Part shown: piece by piece, positions 46,147 to 54,490 of the stretch
Numbering within the stretch: the stretch's first letter is position 1
How the letters are laid out: every line of letters begins with the position of its first letter
Origin: Kribbella flavida DSM 17836
Lineage (GTDB): Bacteria; Actinomycetota; Actinomycetes; Propionibacteriales; Kribbellaceae
Length of the DNA: 64,000 nucleotides
Assembly (NCBI RefSeq): GCF_000024345.1
Contig: NC_013729.1
Location: forward strand, 5,332,001-5,396,000
Direction of reading: 5' to 3'
Notes under the pieces: model-generated
The model's input: the letters and a program-made list of their open reading frames with translations, nothing else
Told to the model about the DNA's origin: nothing
The model's database searches: none
Translations under genes and position numbers: made by a program

Positions 46147-46669
46147 AGTAGAGGTCACGAACGACGCGCGCCGGTGAACCGGCCACCAGCGCTCCCGGCG
46201 GTACGTCGCGGGTGACCACCGCGCCGGCACCCACGACGGCGTCCGCGCCGACCGTCACCCCCTGCAGGATGATCGCCGAGGCGCCGATCCAGACGTTGCG
46301 CTCGACCCGGATCGGTGCCGCGGTGATGCCCGAACGCCGCTGCGCGGGCGCGACCGGGTGGCCGGAACTGATCAGGCTGACGTTCGGCCCCAGCATCACC
46401 TGGTCGCCGATCTCGATGCCGCCGAAATCGTTGAACCGGCAGCCCTGGTTGACGAACACATCGCGGCCGACCCGGACGTTGATGCCGTAGTCGGAGTAGA
46501 CGGGCGGAATCAGGCGGAAGGTCTCGTCGACCGGGCGGCCGATGAGCTCGCTCCATGTCGCCCGGATCGCGGGCTGGTCGTCGTACGGAAGGGTGTTGAG
46601 CTGCTCGGTCAGCCGGATCGCGCGCGCGACGCGCTCCCGGAAGTCCGGCGGCACTGTCAGGGTGGTCAT
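46145..46669 (-). CDS. Sugar O-acetyltransferase, left-handed beta-helix (hexapeptide) type
   Basis: A protein of about 174 residues in the maltose/galactoside acetyltransferase family, which moves acetyl from acetyl-CoA to sugar hydroxyls. Residues 50-170 hold hexapeptide repeats: FVNQGCRFNDFGGIEIGDQVMLGPNVSLIS, then GHPV, WIGASAIILQGVTVGADAVVGAGAVVT and VAGSPARVVR. The catalytic His is in SSGHPV. The start is uncertain: ATG at 46669 has GGAG directly against it, and a TTG at 46681 is four codons upstream. It is divergent from a LysR gene, which probably controls it. Confidence 0.88.
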   Translation of the reverse strand: MTTLTVPPDFRERVARAIRLTEQLNTLPYDDQPAIRATWSELIGRPVDETFRLIPPVYSDYGINVRVGRDVFVNQGCRFNDFGGIEIGDQVMLGPNVSLISSGHPVAPAQRRSGITAAPIRVERNVWIGASAIILQGVTVGADAVVGAGAVVTRDVPPGALVAGSPARVVRDLY

Positions 46670-46727
46670 CTCCGCAGCCAATCAATCGGGCGATCGGCGG
46701 CGCAAACAACCGGGCCGGCAGCGCGCC

Positions 46728-46742
46728 ACAACGTCTGGTTGT
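46728..46742. promoter_or_regulatory. LysR-type operator dyad
   Basis: ACAAC GTCTG GTTGT is a perfect 5-bp inverted repeat with a 5-nt centre, the size of a LysR box. It lies 19 nt before the lysR start and within the divergent region to the acetyltransferase gene. A further ACAACC copy is at 46706-46711. Confidence 0.5.
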
Positions 46743-46760
46743 TCACCTACAGTTCTGCCC

Positions 46761-47681
46761 GTGGAGCTCGAGGCCGTGCGGACGTTCGTGGCGGCAGCCG
46801 AAGCAGGCCAGTTCCAGGCCGCGGCCGACGAGCTCGGGGTGACCCAGCAGGCCGTCTCGAAGCGCATTGCGGCGTTGGAGCGCCAGCTCGGCGTTCTGCT
46901 GTTCGCGCGATCGCCGCGCGGCGCCCAGTTGAGCATCGACGGGCAGGCGTTCCTGCCGCCCGCGCGTGAACTGCTGCGCGCCGCCGAACGCGCGGAAGCG
47001 TCGGTCCTGGCCGGCCGGCGCCCGCTGCGGATCGACGTCCTGAACCGCCGGACCGCACCGGCGACGGCCCTGCACGCCTTCCACCAGTCGCATCCCGGCG
47101 TCGAGCTCGACGTGGTCACCTTGCCCGACGCGTCCGCCGGCACCGCCGTGGCAGCCGTGGCCAACGGCACGATCGACGCCACCTTCCGGGCGGTTTGGGA
47201 CCGGCGCCAGATCGTCCCGCCGGTACGCGCGGCGCGCGTGATCGACGATCCGCACCAGTTGCTCGTCGGCCCCCGGCACCCGCTGGCTTCAGCCGATCAG
47301 CTCACGCTCGCCGACCTCGCGCCGTACCGGATCTGGATGCCCGGCCTGCGTTCCGACACCGAGTGGGGCACGTACTACGACCAGCTCGCGGCGGCGTTCT
47401 CCCTCGCCATCGACACCGCCGGCCCGAGCTTCGGCGTCGAGGTCCTGCTCGACGAACTCGCCACCTCCGCCGACCGCGCCACCTTCGTCGGCGAGGGCAC
47501 GCGCTACCTCTGGCCCGAGGCGTACGACCTCCGCCGCCTCCAGGTCGTCGACCCGACCCCGGTCTACCCCCACTCGATCATCTGGCGCGAGGACAACCCC
47601 CACCCCGGCTTGGCGGCGTTCCTCGACCATCTGCACACCGCCCGCGCCGGCGCGGTGGGACGCGAGATCTGGGTGCCGTAG
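46761..47681 (+). CDS. LysR family transcriptional regulator
   Basis: A 306-residue regulator starting at GTG 46761, where the family begins (ELEAVRTFVAAAEAGQFQAAADELGVTQQAVSKRIAALERQLG). The HTH fills residues 1-60. The effector-binding domain (about 88-300) opens PLRIDVLNRRTAPATAL and includes LLVGPRHPLASADQLTLADLAPYRIW. A longer frame upstream has no support. It is divergent from the sugar acetyltransferase gene, with a dyad between them, the usual LysR target layout. Confidence 0.92.
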   Translation: MELEAVRTFVAAAEAGQFQAAADELGVTQQAVSKRIAALERQLGVLLFARSPRGAQLSIDGQAFLPPARELLRAAERAEASVLAGRRPLRIDVLNRRTAPATALHAFHQSHPGVELDVVTLPDASAGTAVAAVANGTIDATFRAVWDRRQIVPPVRAARVIDDPHQLLVGPRHPLASADQLTLADLAPYRIWMPGLRSDTEWGTYYDQLAAAFSLAIDTAGPSFGVEVLLDELATSADRATFVGEGTRYLWPEAYDLRRLQVVDPTPVYPHSIIWREDNPHPGLAAFLDHLHTARAGAVGREIWVP

Positions 47682-47688
47682 GGCGGAC

Positions 47689-48405
47689 TCAGTCCTCGCG
47701 GTCCTGGTCGGTCCAGTTGGCGCGTTCGCTGTTGAAGATGGACTTGGAGCTGCTGCTCGCCACCCGGGTGGCGGCGGGGACCTGCCGGGGGACCGTGGTG
47801 GTGACGTCCTGGGAGCTGTCCATCCCGATCGGGCCGGTGCCGTCGTCGTCGGTGTCGTCGTCGTCGCCTTGCACGACGTCGACGCTGGCGGAGGCGCGCA
47901 GGCCGGTGCGCTGGATGACGCGCTGGATGGTCAGGTCACGGTCGTCGGGCCGGCTGACGAACCTGATCTCACGGAAACCCTGGTCCTGCGCGGCGGACTC
48001 GAAGACGAAGTGCCCGTAACCGAAGAACCGGCCGACGATCGGCTTCTGCAGGGTGATGTCGAGGATTCGGGCGATCGGCGTGGTCGCGACGGTCTGGGAG
48101 AACACGCCCCGGATCCGCATCACCCGCATGTTGGTGACCACGAACCGGTCCCGGTGCTCGCTGAGGAACCGCCAGAAAGCGTGCCCGAGCAGCACCAGCA
48201 CGATCACCAGCACCACCCCGGCGCCGGTCATCGGCATCCACAGCATCGTGATCAGCAAACCCGTCGCCAGGGCCACCTCGAGCATCGGCAACGCGAACAC
48301 CACCCAGTGGTGCCGCACCTCGTCGATGACGACTTCGCCTTCGTCCGAGATGAGATGGCGCCGGACCTTCGGGTCGAAGATCCGGAACAGGCCTATTCCG
48401 GCCAT
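47689..48405 (-). CDS. PH domain-containing membrane protein (YdbT/bPH2 type)
   Basis: A 238-residue protein with two close membrane helices (about residues 33-80, HHWVVFALPMLEVALATGLLI then a second stretch) and a bacterial PH domain (about 85-170) with DRFVVTNMRVMRIRGVFSQTVATTPIARILDI and FGYGHFVFES. An acidic, Asp-rich tail follows (DDDDTDDDG). The family sits in the cytoplasmic membrane; its role is not known. GGGGAG lies before the ATG. Its stop is 7 nt from the stop of the convergent lysR gene, leaving no room for a terminator. Confidence 0.87.
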   Translation of the reverse strand: MAGIGLFRIFDPKVRRHLISDEGEVVIDEVRHHWVVFALPMLEVALATGLLITMLWMPMTGAGVVLVIVLVLLGHAFWRFLSEHRDRFVVTNMRVMRIRGVFSQTVATTPIARILDITLQKPIVGRFFGYGHFVFESAAQDQGFREIRFVSRPDDRDLTIQRVIQRTGLRASASVDVVQGDDDDTDDDGTGPIGMDSSQDVTTTVPRQVPAATRVASSSSKSIFNSERANWTDQDRED

Positions 48406-48463
48406 CCACTCACTCCCCTGTCCACCCCGCTGTCGGCCGTTCGGCCACGATCTCTACAGGTCA

Positions 48464-48496
48464 AGTGTCCCGCACGATCGCTCGTGACGGGACACT
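48464..48496 (-). terminator. Terminator of the 52-aa membrane protein gene
   Basis: AGTGTCCCG (48464-48472) pairs with CGGGACACT (48488-48496) and an inner CACGA/TCGTG stem closes on a TCGC loop, making an almost perfect 33-nt hairpin 11 nt past the stop of the small gene. Confidence 0.8.
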
Positions 48497-48507
48497 CGAC
48501 GCCAAGA

Positions 48508-48666
48508 TCAGTTGAACAGGGCGGACAGGAACGTGATCACGCTCCCGAACGCATCACCGACGGCCGAGAACGCACCTCCTACGGCGTCCGCAGCACCCAC
48601 CGGCTGGGTGAACAGGTAGAACGCCGCAAAGGCGATGACCAGCCAGATCAGCAGCTTCTTCGGCAT
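48508..48666 (-). CDS. Small membrane protein, 52 aa
   Basis: This 52-codon gene encodes PKKLLIWLVIAFAAFYLFTQP at its N terminus, a single membrane helix after two lysines, then a Gly/Ala/Val-rich amphipathic second part (GGAFSAVGDAFGSVITFLSALFN). GAGGAG lies 7 nt before the ATG, a dyad-containing promoter candidate lies upstream, and a strong terminator follows, so it is an independent gene. The type is common in actinobacteria and its function is unknown. Confidence 0.78.
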   Translation of the reverse strand: MPKKLLIWLVIAFAAFYLFTQPVGAADAVGGAFSAVGDAFGSVITFLSALFN

Positions 48667-49008
48667 GTCACCACTCCTCGTTCGCAACCAACTCGGTCGA
48701 CTGCGTTTCTATCACGGATAGTTACCATCTGTCACTGCCTGAACACAGTCCATCGCCAATGCCCATCGCGACAAGATCCATTCTGTAACGGATCGGGGGG
48801 CATGGCAGCCACCGGCGCGCCGCCATGAGACGCACGTCGCTCGCGGACGGCTTCGCCGGGTGATCTGCCCGTCTTCGGACCTATTCAACCATGGATGTGA
48901 CACAGCGTGTTCATCTGTCGCAGGCAAACGCTCGATCCAGCGCACAGCGCGACCACCACCGACCGCCTCGAGCCCGAACCGCCGGCCGGAGCCCCGAGGC
49001 GGCACCCG
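48667..49008. other. Intergenic region with candidate promoter of the 52-aa gene
   Basis: This stretch is less GC-rich than its surroundings. The perfect dyad CTATC ACG GATAG is at 48709-48721. On the minus strand GTGACA and TAGAAA about 18 nt apart could form the promoter of the small gene, with the dyad inside it. No gene with a ribosome site is seen in the rest; a 97-codon frame here looks accidental. Confidence 0.45.
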
Positions 49009-49965
49009 TCAGAGCGCCGCGATCAGCTCGTCGGCCGCGGCGTACGGGTCGGTCGCACCGGTCGCCACCTTGGCCGCCAGCACGTCCAGCCGCGCGTCGC
49101 CGTGCAGGTGCGCGAACCGGGACCGCAGCGCGGTCATCGCGATCGCCTCGATCTCGTCCCGGGCCCGGCTCCGGCGCCGGTCCGCCAGCACACCCGAGCC
49201 GCGCATCCAGACCAGCCGGTCCTCGATCGCCGCGACCACCTCGTCCACCCCTTCGTTGCGGCTGGCAACGGTTTTGAGGATCGGCGGCCGCCAGTCGTCC
49301 GGCTCACGCTCGGCCAGTGCGAGCATCGCCCGCAGGTCGCGGGTGACGTTCTGGGCGCCGTCGCGATCGGCCTTGTTCACCACGTAGATGTCGCCGACCT
49401 CGAGAATGCCCGCCTTGGCCGCCTGGATCCCGTCCCCCATGCCCGGCGCCAGCAGCACCAGCGTGGTGTCGGCCATCCCGGCGATCTCCACCTCGGACTG
49501 CCCGACCCCGACGGTCTCCACCAGCACGACGTCGAAGCCGGCCGCGTCGAGCACCCGCAGGGCCTGCGGTGTCGTCCAGGCCAGTCCGCCGAGGTGCCCG
49601 CGCGACGCCATCGACCGGATGAACACCCCGGCGTCGGTCGCGTGGTCCTGCATCCGCACCCGGTCGCCCAGCAACGCGCCGCCGGAGAACGGCGAGGACG
49701 GATCCACCGCCAGGACGCCGACCCGCTTGCCGGTCGCCCGGTACGCCGAGACCAGCGCCGAGGTGGACGTCGACTTGCCCACCCCGGGCGATCCGGTGAT
49801 GCCGACGATGTGCGCCTGGCCCGCGTGCGGCGCGAGCGCGGCCATCACCTCTCGCAGCAGCGGCGACTCGTCCTCGACCAGCGAGATCAGCCGGGCGACG
49901 GACCGGGAGTCGCCTTCCCGGGCCCGTTCGACGAGTTCGGCGACCGGTGCGGTACGTCGTGACAT
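49009..49965 (-). CDS. meaB: Mutase-associated GTPase chaperone MeaB
   Basis: A 318-residue P-loop GTPase of the MeaB/ArgK group that guards B12-dependent acyl-CoA mutases and gates cofactor loading. The Walker A motif is GSPGVGKSTSTSAL near residue 58, then AVDPSSPFSGGALLGDRVRM, VETVGVGQSE (switch/Walker B), and VNKADRDGA for guanine recognition. Length is normal. It probably serves the isobutyryl-CoA mutase encoded nearby and any methylmalonyl-CoA mutase elsewhere. The thiolase gene lies just upstream on the same strand with a 22-nt gap, so the two may be co-transcribed. Confidence 0.95.
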   Translation of the reverse strand: MSRRTAPVAELVERAREGDSRSVARLISLVEDESPLLREVMAALAPHAGQAHIVGITGSPGVGKSTSTSALVSAYRATGKRVGVLAVDPSSPFSGGALLGDRVRMQDHATDAGVFIRSMASRGHLGGLAWTTPQALRVLDAAGFDVVLVETVGVGQSEVEIAGMADTTLVLLAPGMGDGIQAAKAGILEVGDIYVVNKADRDGAQNVTRDLRAMLALAEREPDDWRPPILKTVASRNEGVDEVVAAIEDRLVWMRGSGVLADRRRSRARDEIEAIAMTALRSRFAHLHGDARLDVLAAKVATGATDPYAAADELIAAL

Positions 49966-49987
49966 CAGGTCAGTATCGGCTCGGCCG

Positions 49988-51205
49988 TCAGCTCCTGACC
50001 GGAACCCGGAGGATCAGCGCGTCGCCCTGACCGCCGCCACCGCAGAGCGCGGCCACACCGGTGCCACCGCCGCGGCGCTGCAGCTCGAGCGCCAGGTGCA
50101 GCACGAGCCGGGCGCCGGACATACCGATCGGGTGGCCGAGCGCGATCGCGCCGCCGTTCACGTTGACCTTGTCGAGGTCGAGGTTCAACTCACGGGCGCT
50201 GGCGATACCGACCGCGGCGAACGCCTCGTTGATCTCGATCAGGTCGAGCGCGGCCGGGTCGACACCCTCCTTCGAGCAGGCCTTGACGATCGCCTTCGCC
50301 GGCTGACTCTGCAGGGACGAGTCCGGCCCGGCCACCGAGCCGTGCGCGCCGATCTCGGCGATCCAGCTGAGCCCGAGCTCCTCGGCCTTCGCCTTGCTCA
50401 TCACGACGACCGCGCAGCCGCCGTCGGAGATCTGCGACGCCGAGCCCGCGGTGATCGTGCCGTCCTTGCCGAACGCCGGCCGCAGCTTGGCCAGCGACTC
50501 CACCGTGGTGTCGCCACGCACGCCTTCGTCGGTGTCCACGACCAGCGGGTCGCCCTTGCGCTGCGGCACCTCGACCGGAACCACCTCGTCGGTGAACACA
50601 CCGTTCTTCCAGCTCTCCGCGGCGAGCTGGTGCGACCGCGCGCTGAACTGGTCCTGCTCCTCGCGGGTGAGCTCGAGGTTCTCGGTGTTGTGCTGCTCGG
50701 TGAGCGAGCCCATCGCCTGGTCGGTGAAGGCGTCCCAGAGGCCGTCGTAGGCCATCGAGTCGACCAGCGTGGTGTCGCCGTACTTGAAGCCCTCGCGCGA
50801 CTTCGGCAGCAGGTGCGGCGCGTTCGTCATCGACTCCATGCCGCCGGCCACCACCACGTCGTACTCGCCGGCCCGGATCAGCTGGGAGGCGAGCGCGATC
50901 GCGTTCAGGCCGGACAGGCAGACCTTGTTGATGGTGATCGCGGGCACGTCCATCGGGATGCCGGCCTTCACCGCGGCCTGCCGGGCGGCGATCTGGCCGG
51001 CCCCGGCCTGCAGCACCTGGCCCATGATCACGTACTCGACCTGCTCCGGCGCGACGCCGGCCTTGTCCAGCGCGCCCTTGATCGCGAAGCCGCCGAGGTC
51101 GGCGCCGGTGAAGCCCTTGAGGCCACCGAGCAGCCGCCCGATCGGGGTCCGCGCGCCGGCGACGATGACGGTTTCGAGCTGCGAGCTGCGGGTGGAGTCA
51201 GACAT
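49988..51205 (-). CDS. Acetyl-CoA C-acetyltransferase (thiolase)
   Basis: A 405-residue thiolase that condenses two acetyl-CoA to acetoacetyl-CoA or runs the reverse step. The nucleophile Cys96 is in NKVCLSGLNA, the GGMESMTNAPHLL motif follows, the His is in GGAIALGHPIGMSGAR, and the second Cys in ALCGGGGQGDALIL. The start at ATG 51205 fits the family N terminus (ETVIVAGARTPIGR). With ccrA and icmA it can supply C4 acyl-CoA units. It is followed by meaB on the same strand and is divergent from the epimerase gene. Confidence 0.94.
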   Translation of the reverse strand: MSDSTRSSQLETVIVAGARTPIGRLLGGLKGFTGADLGGFAIKGALDKAGVAPEQVEYVIMGQVLQAGAGQIAARQAAVKAGIPMDVPAITINKVCLSGLNAIALASQLIRAGEYDVVVAGGMESMTNAPHLLPKSREGFKYGDTTLVDSMAYDGLWDAFTDQAMGSLTEQHNTENLELTREEQDQFSARSHQLAAESWKNGVFTDEVVPVEVPQRKGDPLVVDTDEGVRGDTTVESLAKLRPAFGKDGTITAGSASQISDGGCAVVVMSKAKAEELGLSWIAEIGAHGSVAGPDSSLQSQPAKAIVKACSKEGVDPAALDLIEINEAFAAVGIASARELNLDLDKVNVNGGAIALGHPIGMSGARLVLHLALELQRRGGGTGVAALCGGGGQGDALILRVPVRS

Positions 51206-51330
51206 GCGTTCACGATACCTGCGGCGGCACTGGTACGCCGCTGTCGATCCGGTCACACCGAGTCGGCCGCCGGTGTCGTTTCGGCCACACTCGTTGGCTT
51301 TCCGGCCGCTCGCTGGGCCACTCTGGCCAG

Positions 51331-51768
51331 ATGGAGCACCTCACCGCCACCCAGACCCTGTTCGAGGCGATCGACCACGTCGGTGTCGCGGTCGCGGACT
51401 TCGACGAGGCCGTCCGGTTCTACGCCGAGACGTTCGGCATGACCGTGGCCCACGAGGAAGTCAACGAGGAGCAGGGCGTTCGCGAGGCGATGCTGTCGAT
51501 CGGCGACTCCGGGTCGTCGATCCAGCTGCTCGCTCCCCTGTCGGACAGCTCGCCGATCGCCAAGTTCCTGGATCGCAACGGTCCCGGCATCCAGCAGCTC
51601 GCCTACCGGGTCCGCGATCTCGACGCGGTGTCCGCGACGCTGCGCGAGCGCGGCGCCCAACTGCTGTACGACGAGCCCCGCCGCGGCACCGCCGGGTCCC
51701 GGATCAACTTCATCCACCCGAAGTCGGCCGGCGGTGTGCTGGTGGAACTCGTCGAACCCGCACGCTGA
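51331..51768 (+). CDS. mce: Methylmalonyl-CoA epimerase
   Basis: A 145-residue glyoxalase-fold (VOC) enzyme that swaps the R and S forms of methylmalonyl-CoA. Metal ligands are expected in AIDHVGVAVADFDEAV near residue 14, the central QQLAYRVRDLD, and the final VLVELVEP Glu. Length and motif order match the family. It sits divergent from the thiolase-meaB pair, a common actinobacterial grouping for propionate and odd-chain acyl-CoA use. Confidence 0.93.
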   Translation: MEHLTATQTLFEAIDHVGVAVADFDEAVRFYAETFGMTVAHEEVNEEQGVREAMLSIGDSGSSIQLLAPLSDSSPIAKFLDRNGPGIQQLAYRVRDLDAVSATLRERGAQLLYDEPRRGTAGSRINFIHPKSAGGVLVELVEPAR

Positions 51769-51943
51769 ACCTGCACCACTCTGCGAGCCCGGCTCCGCGC
51801 CGACCGCCCGCGCGGTCCACGCCTGCCCACCCGCCGACGCCGATGGTTGATGGGTGGTGCACGTCCGCTCACGCGCCGTGAAGTTGTCCACCACTTGACC
51901 GTCGGACGGTTACAACCGGTGAGTACAGAGCTAGTCTGGGCGC

Positions 51944-52858
51944 GTGCCGACCGGCAGCGCTTCCGAGTCTCCGCACCTCGCACCCGCGGGGTTCCGGCAC
52001 GACGCCTTCGTCTACACCGATGACGACGACTTCGTCCGGCAGGCGGTCACGTACGTGCACGACGGCCTGGCGGCCGGCGAGACCGTGGTCGCGGTGCTGC
52101 CCGAGGTCCGCAACAGCCTGCTGCGCAAGGAGCTGGACGGCGTCGCCGACCAGGTGGTCTTCCTGGACATGACCCAGCTCGGTCGCAACCCGGCGCGCAT
52201 CATCCCGCTGTGGCGAACCCTGCTCGACCAGGCTCCCGACATCCCGCTGCGCGGTCTCGGCGAACCCGCCTACCCAGGCCGTACGCCGTCCGAGCTCGCC
52301 GAGGCGGCGCTGCACGAACTGCTGCTGGACGTGGCGTTCGAGCACACGAGCCCCTTCCACCTCCGCTGCCCGTACTCCGCTTCGCTGCCGATCCGTCCCG
52401 CCGAGGTGCATGTCTCCGCCGCCGGCCCGGCTCGCACGGCCGCCGAGCGCGTCTTCCGCACGCCGCTGGCCGCAGTACCGGCGCAGGCGCGGCAGCGGGA
52501 GTTCGGGCGAGACGACCTCACCGAGGTCCGGTACGAGGTCAACACGGCGGCCAAGGAGCTGGGCATGCCGGCCGGGCGGATCGAGGACATCGAGCTGGCG
52601 CTGCACGAGATCTGCACGAACAGCGTCCGCTTCGGCGGAGGCCAAGGCAGGCTGTCGTGGTGGACCGCTGACGGCAACCTGGTCTGCGACGTCGCCGACG
52701 GTGGCCGGATCGACGACCTGCTGGTCGGCCGGGTACTGCCGCCGGCGGACGGCCTCGGCGGCCGGGGTGTCTGGCTGGCCCACCAGCTCTGCGACCTGGT
52801 GCAGATCCGGTCCGGTGACACCGGCACCCAGGTCCGCCTGCACACCCGGCTGCGGTGA
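51944..52858 (+). CDS. MEDS-domain anti-sigma/RsbA-type regulator with HATPase
   Basis: A 304-residue cytoplasmic protein. Residues 15-160 form a MEDS sensory domain (FRHDAFVYTDDDDFVRQAVTYVHDGLAAGE), and residues 195-304 an HATPase_c_2 domain of the RsbW/SpoIIAB kind with the N box LALHEICTNSVRFGG, DVADGG and GGRGVWLAHQLCDLV. Such proteins act as anti-sigma kinases in stress or light-type signalling. The start is GTG. No sigma or anti-anti-sigma gene adjoins it, so its partner is elsewhere. Confidence 0.87.
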   Translation: MPTGSASESPHLAPAGFRHDAFVYTDDDDFVRQAVTYVHDGLAAGETVVAVLPEVRNSLLRKELDGVADQVVFLDMTQLGRNPARIIPLWRTLLDQAPDIPLRGLGEPAYPGRTPSELAEAALHELLLDVAFEHTSPFHLRCPYSASLPIRPAEVHVSAAGPARTAAERVFRTPLAAVPAQARQREFGRDDLTEVRYEVNTAAKELGMPAGRIEDIELALHEICTNSVRFGGGQGRLSWWTADGNLVCDVADGGRIDDLLVGRVLPPADGLGGRGVWLAHQLCDLVQIRSGDTGTQVRLHTRLR

Positions 52859-53012
52859 CGTCGGCGGCCAGCCGCCGATAAGACCACTGCCAGCGCTGGA
52901 CTGAAAAAGTGACGGTGGTCTCACCGGCCGCGAACTGTGTCTCACCGCACAGCGACCCGGGCATACTCGGCGGTAAGTTCCGCTCACCCGACCGCCGCTC
53001 TGGAGGTATGAC

Positions 53013-54344
53013 GTGAAGCAGATCCTCGACGCGATCCTCGCCGGTGACAACGCCACCCTCGGGGGGCTCGACGTTCCCGACCACTACCGCGGCATCACCG
53101 TGCACGCCGACGAGACCGCGATGTTCGAGGGGCTCGAGACCAAGGAGAAGGACCCGCGCAAGAGCCTGCACCTGGACGACGTCCCGACGCCGGAGCTCGG
53201 CCCGGGCGAGGCGCTGGTGGCGGTGATGGCCAGTGCGATCAACTACAACACCGTCTGGACCTCGATCTTCGAGCCGGTCTCGACGTTCTCCTTCCTCAAG
53301 CGGTACGGCAAGCTTTCCCCGCTGACCGCCCGGCACGACCTGCCGTACCACGTGGTCGGCTCCGACCTGGCCGGTGTCGTGCTGCGCACCGGCCCCGGTG
53401 TGAACGCGTGGAAGCCCGGCGACGAGGTCGTCGCGCACTGTCTGTCGGTCGAGCTGGAGTCTCCCGACGGCCACAACGACACGATGCTCGACTCCGAGCA
53501 GCGCATCTGGGGCTTCGAGACCAACTTCGGCGGCCTGGCCGAGCTCGCTCTGGTCAAGTCCAACCAGCTGATGCCGAAGCCGGCCCACCTGACCTGGGAA
53601 GAGGCCGCGAGTCCCGGGCTGGTGAACAGTACGGCGTACCGGCAGCTCGTCTCGGCCAACGGCGCCAACCTGAAGCAGGGTGACGTGGTGCTGATCTGGG
53701 GCGCGTCGGGGGGCCTCGGCTCGTACGCGACCCAGTTCGCGCTCAACGGCGGCGCGGTGCCGGTCTGCGTGGTCTCGTCGCCGGAGAAGGCCGAGATCTG
53801 CCGCGCGATGGGCGCCGAGCTGATCATCGACCGCTCGGCGGAGGACTACCGGTTCTGGCGCGACGAGCAGACCCAGGACCCCACGGAGTGGAAGCGGCTC
53901 GGCGCGAAGATCCGCGAACTGACCGGCGGCGACGACCCCGACATCGTGTTCGAGCACCCCGGCCGGGAGACCTTCGGGGCGTCGGTCTACGTCGCCCGCC
54001 GCGGCGGCACGATCGTCACCTGCGCGTCGACGTCGGGCTTCCTGCACGAGTACGACAACCGGTACCTGTGGATGAACCTCAAGCGGATCGTCGGGTCGCA
54101 CTTCGCCAACTACCGCGAGGCGTGGGAGGCCAACCGGCTGATCGCGAAGGGCATGGTGCACCCGACGGTGAGCCGGGTGTACCCGCTGGAGGAGACCGGC
54201 CAGGCGGCGTACGACGTGCACCGCAACCTGCACCAGGGCAAGGTCGGGGTGCTGACGCTGGCGCCGGCCGAAGGACTGGGCGTGCGGGACGAGGAGCTGC
54301 GCGCGAAGCACCTGGACCGGATCAACCGGTTCCGCGACCGGTAG
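53013..54344 (+). CDS. ccrA: Crotonyl-CoA carboxylase/reductase
   Basis: A 443-residue NADPH-dependent enzyme of the MDR superfamily that reductively carboxylates crotonyl-CoA to ethylmalonyl-CoA. Family marks include INYNTVWTSIFEPVSTF near residue 75, HVVGSDLAGVV, WGFETNFGGLAELALVKSNQLMPKP, the nucleotide fold VLIWGASGGLGSYATQFA near residue 228 and FEHPGRETFGASVYVARRGG. GGAGG precedes a GTG start at 53013; an ATG at 53008 between them is out of frame. It gives ethylmalonyl-CoA for C2 assimilation or polyketide building; with IcmA and thiolase it suggests active butyryl/ethylmalonyl-CoA metabolism. Confidence 0.95.
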   Translation: MKQILDAILAGDNATLGGLDVPDHYRGITVHADETAMFEGLETKEKDPRKSLHLDDVPTPELGPGEALVAVMASAINYNTVWTSIFEPVSTFSFLKRYGKLSPLTARHDLPYHVVGSDLAGVVLRTGPGVNAWKPGDEVVAHCLSVELESPDGHNDTMLDSEQRIWGFETNFGGLAELALVKSNQLMPKPAHLTWEEAASPGLVNSTAYRQLVSANGANLKQGDVVLIWGASGGLGSYATQFALNGGAVPVCVVSSPEKAEICRAMGAELIIDRSAEDYRFWRDEQTQDPTEWKRLGAKIRELTGGDDPDIVFEHPGRETFGASVYVARRGGTIVTCASTSGFLHEYDNRYLWMNLKRIVGSHFANYREAWEANRLIAKGMVHPTVSRVYPLEETGQAAYDVHRNLHQGKVGVLTLAPAEGLGVRDEELRAKHLDRINRFRDR

Positions 54345-54356
54345 GCCGGCCTGCCT

Positions 54357-54391
54357 CGGGCTGGTCGGTGCCTTCGGCACGGATCGGCCCG
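54357..54391 (+). terminator. Terminator after ccrA
   Basis: CGGGCTGGTCGGTGCC and GGCACGGATCGGCCCG pair with a few mismatches around TTC, 13 nt after the ccrA stop. Confidence 0.65.
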
Positions 54392-54490
54392 GGGGTCGTC
54401 GTCTCCAGCACCCCATTAGGTGCCCAGGCCCCCTCTCTGACAGGCTTACGCTGGGAGATTCATCCGAGCCGCCAGAAGGGACACTCAGGG

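Noticed and set aside
48712..49005. A 97-codon minus-strand frame in the intergenic region before the 52-aa gene
   Set aside because: No ribosome site, no motif, Arg/Trp-rich composition and overlap with the likely promoter of the small gene.
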